Of a DNA stretch of 9,961 nucleotides, positions 5,334-9,961 are shown piece by piece. This stretch comes from an uncultured bacterium. Lineage in GTDB: Bacteria > Bacillota > Clostridia > Peptostreptococcales > Anaerovoracaceae. The position numbers and the translations under genes are program-made. Location of the stretch: positions 1 to 9,961 of the forward strand of contig CAJMLL010000058.1 of NCBI GenBank assembly GCA_905214225.1, written 5' to 3'. How positions within the stretch are numbered: the first letter of the stretch is position 1; each line of letters starts with the position of its first letter. The notes below the pieces were generated by a model that made no database searches, was not told the origin of the DNA, and saw only the letters and a list, made by a program, of their open reading frames with translations.

Positions 5334-6221
5334 ATGATCAGAAGCATGACAGGGTTTGGACGCGGTGAATACCGGGATGAGGAGCGTTCTGTGACGGCGG
5401 AAATCCGCTCGGTTAATCACCGCTACTGCGATGTTGCGGTGAAGCTGCCATACGCCTATTCGTTTGCGGAGGATCCGGTCAGAAAGGCCGTGAAGAAACA
5501 TATCCGGCGCGGAAAGGCGGACTGCAGAATCACGATCGATCTGCTGAAGGACAGCGATGTGAAGATTTCACTCAACCGTCCGGTTCTGGATCAGTATATG
5601 GACAGCCTGCGCAGGATGAAGGATGAATATCAGCTTGAGGGGGATATTTCCGTAAGTCTCGCGGCATCGCTTCCGGATGTATTTAAGGAAGAGCCTTCGG
5701 TGGCAGATGAAGAGGCCATTGTGAAGGCCTGTGAAGCGGCGGCGGAGCAGGCGGCGGAAAACCTGAGCGGCATGCGGCTGATCGAGGGCGAGAAGCTCGC
5801 AAAGGATCTTCTGATGCGGGCCGATCTGGTAAAGGGCTATGTGGAATCGATCGAGAAGCGTTCCGAGCACGTGCCGGAAGAATACCGGGACAAGCTGCAG
5901 GAGCGGATTAAGGACCTGCTTTCCGATTCTTCCGTGGAAGTTCCGGAAGACCGCCTGGCCGTGGAAGTCGCGATGTTTGCGGACAAGGCCAATATCACGG
6001 AGGAGCTGATCCGCCTGAAGAGCCATCTGGACCAGATGAAGGCGATTATCTCCAGCGATGAAGAGGCCGACGGAAAGAAGCTGGATTTCCTGGTTCAGGA
6101 GATGAACCGCGAGGCAAATACCATCGGGTCCAAGGCCAATGACCTGGACATTACCCGCCTGGTTCTCAAGTGCAAGGCAGAGATTGAGAAAATCCGCGAA
6201 CAGGTGCAGAATATCGAATAG
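5334..6221 (+). CDS. yicC: YicC/YloC-family endoribonuclease
   Basis: The product is a 295-residue member of the YicC family (YloC in Bacillus), described as a metal-dependent endoribonuclease. It opens with the family's MIRSMTGFGRGE, then AEIRSVNHRYCDVAVKLP (22-39) and RRGKADCRI (58-66). The conserved C-terminal block GKKLDFLVQEMNREANTIGSKAND covers about 247-270, ending IEKIREQVQNIE. Length and both ends match the family. I chose ATG 5334 because it gives the expected N-terminus and GGGAGG (5319-5324) lies nine bases ahead. A TTG at 5307 would add nine residues upstream of the conserved start. It is followed by gmk, as in Bacillus, but without the intervening remA gene. The cellular RNA targets cannot be read from sequence. 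Confidence 0.94.
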   Translation: MIRSMTGFGRGEYRDEERSVTAEIRSVNHRYCDVAVKLPYAYSFAEDPVRKAVKKHIRRGKADCRITIDLLKDSDVKISLNRPVLDQYMDSLRRMKDEYQLEGDISVSLAASLPDVFKEEPSVADEEAIVKACEAAAEQAAENLSGMRLIEGEKLAKDLLMRADLVKGYVESIEKRSEHVPEEYRDKLQERIKDLLSDSSVEVPEDRLAVEVAMFADKANITEELIRLKSHLDQMKAIISSDEEADGKKLDFLVQEMNREANTIGSKANDLDITRLVLKCKAEIEKIREQVQNIE

Positions 6222-6236
6222 CGCCGGGAAAATCAG

Positions 6237-6265
6237 TTGAAATACAGCGGTTTTCATGCTAAAAT
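6237..6265 (+). promoter_or_regulatory. Internal promoter upstream of gmk
   Basis: TTGAAA (6237-6242), a 17-base spacer and TAAAAT (6260-6265) lie in the 80-base gap after yicC. No terminator separates yicC from gmk, so this would let gmk-rpoZ be made independently while also being read from the yicC promoter. Confidence 0.6.
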
Positions 6266-6301
6266 AAGAGTTCATAGTAAGATGCATTTGGAGGAATTCG
6301 G

Positions 6302-6922
6302 ATGAGCGAAAAACGCGGAAAACTTTTTGTTATTTCAGGTCCGTCCGGTGCGGGCAAAGGCACCATCTGCAAGAGGCTGATGGAGGACAGTGATCCTGAA
6401 GATCTGGCTCTTTCCGTATCGATGACGACCAGAAAGCCGAGAGAAGGAGAAGTCGACGGAGTCAGCTACTTCTTTAAGACAAAGGAAGAATTCGAGCAGG
6501 AAATCGAACGTGGAGGTCTTCTGGAATATGCGGCCGTTTATGAGAACTATTACGGCACGCCGAAGGCTTATGTGGAAGAAAAGCTGAAGGCCGGCACAGA
6601 TGTCATTCTGGAAATTGATATTCAGGGCGCGATGAACGTGAAGAAGTCAAGGCCGGAAAGCACATTTATCTTTATTCTGCCGCCTTCCATGGATGTTCTC
6701 AGAAAACGTCTGATCGGACGCGGAACGGAAACGGAAGAGGCTGTAGAGCTGAGACTTTCCAAGACAAAAAGTGAGGTTTCTCACATCAGAGACTATGACT
6801 ATTATGTGGTAAACGATGATCTGGTGCGGGCCGTTGCTGAGGCCAAGGCGATTTTTACCGCTGAGCATCAGAAGGTGGAAGACGGCGTATCCGAGCTGCT
6901 GAAGAATTACGGCGCAGAGTAA
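6302..6922 (+). CDS. gmk: Guanylate kinase
   Basis: The enzyme, 206 residues, phosphorylates GMP to GDP with ATP in the cytoplasm and is the only route from GMP to GTP. The ATP loop GPSGAGKGT spans 13-21. The GMP-binding part includes SVSMTTRKPREGE (38-50), GVSYFF (53-58), the YGTP turn (84-87) and LEIDIQGA (103-110). The lid region carries RKRLIGRGTE (134-143) with its arginines. GGAGGA (6290-6295) lies six bases before the ATG. All core motifs are intact and the length is usual. In Firmicutes, Gmk is a well-known target of inhibition by (p)ppGpp, and this window also encodes an alarmone synthetase about 3 kb upstream. It sits between yicC and rpoZ in the familiar order. Confidence 0.98.
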   Translation: MSEKRGKLFVISGPSGAGKGTICKRLMEDSDPEDLALSVSMTTRKPREGEVDGVSYFFKTKEEFEQEIERGGLLEYAAVYENYYGTPKAYVEEKLKAGTDVILEIDIQGAMNVKKSRPESTFIFILPPSMDVLRKRLIGRGTETEEAVELRLSKTKSEVSHIRDYDYYVVNDDLVRAVAEAKAIFTAEHQKVEDGVSELLKNYGAE

Positions 6923-7187
6923 GAGAAGGCTGTAATCTGCTGGCAGAGACCAGGAAAGGTCGTCGCAGCATTCATTATTCAGGAAAACAGAAATCCGGCA
7001 GGACTGAGGCAGGATGACAAAAAGCGGTTTTTCGCGGAGCGTCCGTTTCAGCGGCCGGAGAGTCACGATATACAGAGAACACTGCACAGAAGACAGGGGC
7101 AGGCCGGAAAAGCTGCAGGGAACACGTCAGAAAGGATGCGGCCTTGCGCGGGAGGGTTTTGTCTGCGGAAACAGGAGGAGAAGCAAC
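6923..7187 (+). other. Long spacer between gmk and rpoZ
   Basis: These 265 bases hold no gene I can support. The rpoZ frame is open back to an ATG at 7014, adding 58 residues, but that peptide is arginine-rich, resembles nothing in the omega family, and its ATG has a poor ribosome site. I find neither a convincing terminator nor a clear promoter. The spacer is unusually long for genes that are often nearly adjacent. Confidence 0.5.
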
Positions 7188-7580
7188 ATGTCCATGTTAT
7201 ATCCATCAATTAATGAGTTGAAGAAAAAAGTCGACAGTCCGTACACACTGTGCATTCTGGCGGCGAAGCGTGCGAGAGATCTGATCGACGGAAAGCCGGA
7301 ACTGACAGAATGTAATAGCCCGCGTCCGGTTTCCAAGGCCGCAGAGGATATCTATGAGGATATGATCACTTACAAGCGTCCGGCTATCGCGCTGGCGGAT
7401 GAGGCTGAGGACATCGGAATGAACCTTGAAGAACTGGCGGAACAGGTCGGCGCTGAACCGCTCACAGCGGAAGAAATTTCCCAGCTGAAGGCTGAGGGAG
7501 ACACCGATATTCTCGGAGATGCTGCCGGTGAAGACGTTCAAGAAGACGCACCGGAAGAGGAAGAAACTCCGGAAGAGTAA
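7188..7580 (+). CDS. rpoZ: RNA polymerase omega subunit
   Basis: Omega is the small RNA polymerase subunit that helps fold and hold beta-prime. The 130-residue product begins MSMLYPSINEL, has the hallmark helix YTLCILAAKRARDLIDG (19-35), then KAAEDIYEDMI (50-60) and KRPAIAL (63-69). The start ATG at 7188 has AGGAGG (7173-7178) nine bases ahead and gives the expected N-terminus. Many omegas are 65-90 residues. Here the fold ends near 70, and about 60 residues follow, the last 30 holding about 13 acidic residues and one lysine. Extended acidic tails occur in some clostridial omegas, so this is probably lineage-typical, and its function is unknown. The gene closes the yicC-gmk-rpoZ cluster and is followed by a strong terminator. 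Confidence 0.93.
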   Translation: MSMLYPSINELKKKVDSPYTLCILAAKRARDLIDGKPELTECNSPRPVSKAAEDIYEDMITYKRPAIALADEAEDIGMNLEELAEQVGAEPLTAEEISQLKAEGDTDILGDAAGEDVQEDAPEEEETPEE

Positions 7581-7630
7581 CGAAAGGCGGATGCAATGGA
7601 CACAGAAATGTGTGCAGATTGAAAGAGAGA

Positions 7631-7664
7631 GGCTGCAGCCCCGTAATGGGGCCGCGGTCTTTTT
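7631..7664 (+). terminator. Rho-independent terminator after rpoZ
   Basis: GGCTGCAGCCCC (7631-7642) pairs with GGGGCCGCGGTC (7648-7659) around the loop GTAAT with one A-C mismatch and two G-U pairs. TTTTT (7660-7664) follows. It should end the yicC-gmk-rpoZ transcript and separate it from pepD, which starts 36 bases later. Confidence 0.9.
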
Positions 7665-7700
7665 GTGGTTTTCGTGACGGTGTAAGGATGGGGAAAATAT

Positions 7701-9488
7701 ATGGATAAGCACAGCATATCATTTATGGAGGCTCTGGGGAATCTGGACCCGGAGCCAAAGGATGTATTTCAGTATTTCAGGGAACTGTCGAAGATTCCGA
7801 GGGCATCGCGCAGCACGGACCAGGCGGCCGGCTATCTTCTGTCCTTCGCGGAGAAGCGGAAGCTCCCGTGCACGGTGGATGCCTGTAATAATGTGGTGAT
7901 CATCAAAGCGGCATCGGAAGGCATGGAAGATCGTCCGCCGGTCATGCTCCAGGCGCATATGGATATGGTTCTGGAAGTGTCGGAACAGGCTGATAAAGAC
8001 CCGCGGACCCATGGGATTTCCACCTATACGGACGGGGACTGGATGAAGGCGAGGGGCACGACACTGGGCGCGGACGACGGAATCGGCTGTGCGATGATGC
8101 TTGCCGTTCTTGCTGACGATACTCTCCGCCATCCAAGGATTGAGGCGGTGTTTACTTCCGATGAGGAGATCGGCATGAAGGGGGCAGAGCGCATGGATGA
8201 TCATATTCTGAGGGCGCTGAGTGCCCGCCGCTGCATCAATCTGGATACGCATGAGGAAGGAAAGCTGGTCCTGGGAAGCACCGGCGGGATGTCTGTGGAG
8301 ACAGTGATTCCGATTAAGAGAAAACCGTTTTCAGGAAGTATTGCCTGCAGAATTTCTGTGCGGGGGCTGAAAGGCGGGCACAGCGGCCGGGATATTATGG
8401 AAGGAAGGGGAAACGCCCTCATGCTGCTGGGACGTGTCCTCTACGAGCTTTTCCATACAGCGCCGCTGCGTCTGGTGAACATTCACAGCACAGAACGCTT
8501 GAATGTCATTCCGGCACATGCGGAGGCAGATATTGTGACCACGCCGCAGGGGGTTCCGCGCATCACGGAAATCAGTGAAAAGCTGCAGGATATTCTGAGT
8601 AAAGAATACGTGGATACGGATCCAGGTCTGCAGATTGAAGTTGATATCATGGATGAAGGCGGTGCAGGGCCGTCTGCAGCGGGAACAGCTGCTGCCGGAG
8701 CTGCAGGCCTTTCAGGCGGACAGGGCATGAGAAATTCCGCGGAGGGAAGACGAACTGCGGCGGAAGATTCCTTCTTCAGCGGCTCCGGCAGAAATGCAGG
8801 AAACTCTGGAAAAGCCGCTGCTGCCGATGATTCCTTCTGGCAGAAAGCCGCAAAAAAACAGGTGGTCATGCATACGAATACGGTGGTTTCTGCGGGCACC
8901 CAGCTGCCGCCGGAGCCGGATGTGCGGATCTACCGCCGCGTCGGCGAAAAAGAAAGTCTGCAGATTCCCCTCGATGAAAAGAGCACCCGCGCCATCCTGG
9001 CCTACTTTATGTGCCTGCCGCGCGGCGTCATCCGTATGAGTCCGGTTTACAGCGGCCTTCCGGAAGTTTCCACAGTGACTTCACAGGCAGAGCTGCGCCG
9101 GAACGAATTTCACGCCTGGGGCTTGATCAGAAGCTTTTCCGAGACCCGGAAATACTTCCTTGCCGAGCGCATCGAGACACTGGCAGAAACCCTCGAAGGC
9201 GACATCATGACCTACGACAACTACTACGCCTGGAACGCGCCAGCCGATTCTCCGCTGGCCGATGCATTCGCAAAGGCGTATGAAGAAGAAACCGGAAAAG
9301 CCCCGGAGCGCACTGCCGTTCCGGCAAGCCTCGAGTGCGGCGTGCTCTGCAGCCAGCTTGGAGAAGACCTGGATATCATTTCCGTCGGCCCGACCGTAGA
9401 AAACGACCACTCCATCTACGAGCGCCTGTCCCTCTCTTCAACAAAACAGTCCTATCAGGTGCTGAAGCGCCTGCTGGCGGAGCTGTAG
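7701..9488 (+). CDS. pepD: Aminoacyl-histidine dipeptidase PepD (M20 family), enlarged
   Basis: This is a cytoplasmic dinuclear-zinc aminopeptidase that splits dipeptides such as Xaa-His. Compared with characterised PepD, metal ligands are H86, D125, E156, D182 and H570, with D88 and E155 catalytic. They sit in QAHMDMV, LGADDGIG, TSDEEIGM, INLDTHEEG and VENDHSIYE. The product is 595 residues against about 485-500 for the family. The distance from the fourth to the fifth ligand is about 100 residues longer than in E. coli, and residues about 318-385 form a Gly/Ala/Ser-rich insertion in the lid region. The frame is unbroken. ATG 7701 has AAGGA twelve bases ahead; an in-frame ATG at 7725 (M9) is nearer the usual family start but has no ribosome site. 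I see no clear promoter in the gap after the rpoZ terminator. Confidence 0.93.
   Translation: MDKHSISFMEALGNLDPEPKDVFQYFRELSKIPRASRSTDQAAGYLLSFAEKRKLPCTVDACNNVVIIKAASEGMEDRPPVMLQAHMDMVLEVSEQADKDPRTHGISTYTDGDWMKARGTTLGADDGIGCAMMLAVLADDTLRHPRIEAVFTSDEEIGMKGAERMDDHILRALSARRCINLDTHEEGKLVLGSTGGMSVETVIPIKRKPFSGSIACRISVRGLKGGHSGRDIMEGRGNALMLLGRVLYELFHTAPLRLVNIHSTERLNVIPAHAEADIVTTPQGVPRITEISEKLQDILSKEYVDTDPGLQIEVDIMDEGGAGPSAAGTAAAGAAGLSGGQGMRNSAEGRRTAAEDSFFSGSGRNAGNSGKAAAADDSFWQKAAKKQVVMHTNTVVSAGTQLPPEPDVRIYRRVGEKESLQIPLDEKSTRAILAYFMCLPRGVIRMSPVYSGLPEVSTVTSQAELRRNEFHAWGLIRSFSETRKYFLAERIETLAETLEGDIMTYDNYYAWNAPADSPLADAFAKAYEEETGKAPERTAVPASLECGVLCSQLGEDLDIISVGPTVENDHSIYERLSLSSTKQSYQVLKRLLAEL
8652..8882 (+). 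repeat. Low-complexity insertion within pepD
   Basis: Codons 318-394 encode a Gly/Ala/Ser-rich linker (for example GAGPSAAGTAAAGAAGLSGG from 321) with an imperfect internal repeat: AAEDSFF (353-359) and AADDSFW (374-380). The ten bases GATTCCTTCT occur at 8766-8775 and 8829-8838. The edges are estimates from where family-like sequence stops and resumes. Confidence 0.6.
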
Positions 9489-9499
9489 AAAAGTATGAA

Positions 9500-9537
9500 C
9501 AATCCCGAAGGCCGGAATATGCCGGCCTTCGGGATTG
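9500..9537 (+). terminator. Perfect 16-bp hairpin after pepD, likely terminator
   Basis: CAATCCCGAAGGCCGG (9500-9515) and CCGGCCTTCGGGATTG (9522-9537) pair perfectly around AATATG, eleven bases past the pepD stop. The following CTATTATCGTT is poor in T, so termination may rely on stem strength. It could also protect the 3' end of the mRNA. Confidence 0.7.
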
Positions 9538-9640
9538 CTATTATCGTTGAAATCATAGTGTTTACAGCCTTTGAGAACAATCACCATCAAATCATTTAAA
9601 ATTTTTTCGAAAAAACTTTAAAATAAATTGTAAAATAGTG

Positions 9641-9669
9641 TTGACAATATACCGGATATGCGGTATATT
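9641..9669 (+). promoter_or_regulatory. Strong promoter of the tRNA operon with embedded palindrome
   Basis: A consensus TTGACA (9641-9646), a 17-base spacer and TATATT (9664-9669) form a near-ideal sigma-A promoter. AT-rich tracts at about 9590-9637 resemble an UP element. AATATACCG (9646-9654) and CGGTATATT (9661-9669) are a perfect 9-bp inverted repeat with a six-base centre, filling the spacer and the whole -10 box, as an operator would. Confidence 0.88.
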
Positions 9670-9671
9670 AA

Positions 9672-9708
9672 TATCGTGCTCACTGAGGTGAGCGCAGTGA
9701 GCACGATA
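9672..9708 (+). promoter_or_regulatory. 14-bp hairpin in the leader of the tRNA transcript
   Basis: TATCGTGCTCACTG (9672-9685) pairs perfectly with CAGTGAGCACGATA (9695-9708) around AGGTGAGCG. Transcription should start near 9676, so the 5' arm is nearly at the 5' end, and the 3' arm ends one base before tRNA-Asn. No T-run follows. GTGAGC occurs twice (9688-9693 and 9697-9702), so GCTCAC (9678-9683) has a second, weaker partner. Confidence 0.75.
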
Positions 9709-9709
9709 A

Positions 9710-9781
9710 TCCGAAGTAGCTCAATGGTGGAGCAACCGGCTGTTAACCGGTAGGCTGTGGGTTCGAGCCCCACCTTCGGAG
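9710..9781 (+). tRNA. tRNA-Asn (GTT)
   Basis: The full 72-base cloverleaf is visible: acceptor TCCGAAG (9710-9716) with CTTCGGA (9774-9780), D stem GCTC/GAGC, anticodon stem ACCGG/CCGGT with loop CTGTTAA giving anticodon GTT at 9742-9744, and T stem GTGGG/CCCAC with loop TTCGAGC. G9781 is the discriminator. CCA is not encoded. It is the first gene of the tRNA operon. Confidence 0.97.
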
Positions 9782-9791
9782 TTCTTATTTT

Positions 9792-9877
9792 GCCGGTGTG
9801 GCGGAATTGGCAGACGCACAGGACTTAAAATCCTGAGGTCTTTATCGACCGTACCGGTTCGACCCCGGTCACCGGCA
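9792..9877 (+). tRNA. tRNA-Leu (TAA)
   Basis: This 86-base class II tRNA has acceptor GCCGGTG (9792-9798) with CACCGGC (9870-9876), anticodon stem CAGGA/TCCTG with loop CTTAAAA (anticodon TAA, 9826-9828), a long variable arm (about 9836-9852) and a T arm with loop TTCGACC. A9877 is the discriminator, as expected for leucine. CCA is not encoded. It lies ten bases after tRNA-Asn. Confidence 0.97.
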
Positions 9878-9907
9878 TCTTATTAAATGATCCGGCGGGG
9901 TCTTCGT

Positions 9908-9961
<54 letters not shown>

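Noticed and set aside
5568..6287. 239-codon minus-strand open frame opposite yicC
   Set aside because: It is a shadow of yicC, rich in Leu/His/Arg, crossing the yicC-gmk spacer without start signals.
7014..7187. N-terminal extension of rpoZ from the ATG at 7014
   Set aside because: The ribosome site is poor and the 58 residues are unlike omega. The ATG at 7188 has AGGAGG and the expected N-terminus.
7600..7613. ACACA-GAAA-TGTGT tetraloop hairpin after rpoZ as a regulatory element
   Set aside because: The stem is only five base pairs and the strong terminator lies just downstream, so it is probably chance.
9597..9620. AT-rich near-palindrome around TTTTTTCGAAAAAA as a terminator
   Set aside because: It has almost no GC, no gene directly before it on either strand, and is better explained as A/T tracts upstream of the strong tRNA promoter.

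Overview
The window looks like a stretch of chromosome from a low-to-mid-GC Clostridia member of the Firmicutes, plausibly Lachnospiraceae-like. The evidence is gene content and order (lspA-rluD; a Firmicutes-type small alarmone synthetase; RqcH; yicC-gmk-rpoZ), strong AGGAGG ribosome binding sites, sigma-A-like promoters with 17-19 base spacers, and tRNA genes without an encoded CCA. The family-level placement is inference. Almost everything is housekeeping. I see no phage, insertion sequence, CRISPR or toxin-antitoxin module, and I do not see a clearly new multi-gene system.

Layout. 1-160 is a leader with two stem-loops. 161-1581 is a tight lspA-rluD pair (lipoprotein signal peptidase and a large-subunit pseudouridine synthase) whose stop and start codons overlap. 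1719-1919, on the minus strand, is a small four-cysteine zinc-ribbon protein with its own promoter, perfect Shine-Dalgarno and weak terminator. 1923-2293 is a regulatory gap. It holds that promoter, a plus-strand terminator with no obvious gene in front of it, and two overlapping promoters for the next gene. 2294-3241 encodes a single-domain (p)ppGpp synthetase with a long N-terminal extension. A hairpin with U-tracts on both sides (about 3254-3325) ends it and probably also the convergent rqcH gene (3436-5121, minus), which encodes the NFACT ribosome-rescue factor.

5122-5333 is a compact divergent promoter region in which rqcH (leftward) and yicC (rightward) have overlapping -35 boxes. yicC (RNase family), gmk (guanylate kinase) and rpoZ (RNA polymerase omega) follow in the order familiar from Firmicutes, but without the remA-type gene that lies between yicC and gmk in Bacillus. 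A strong terminator follows rpoZ. pepD (7701-9488) encodes an M20 dipeptidase with about 100 extra residues, mostly a Gly/Ala/Ser-rich insertion, and ends in a 16-bp perfect hairpin. The last 320 bases are the start of a tRNA operon: a strong promoter containing a 9+9 bp palindrome, a 14-bp hairpin at the expected transcript start, then tRNA-Asn(GTT), tRNA-Leu(TAA) and an initiator-type tRNA-Met(CAT) cut by the window edge.

How the genes relate. Many concern translation and its control: rRNA modification (rluD), stalled-ribosome rescue (rqcH), tRNAs, and stringent response. The alarmone synthetase and gmk lie about 3 kb apart, and Gmk is a known (p)ppGpp target in Firmicutes. The points most worth a second look are the palindromic tRNA promoter and its leader hairpin, the pepD insertion, the orphan zinc-ribbon gene with a possible antisense rluD tail, and the shared divergent promoter.
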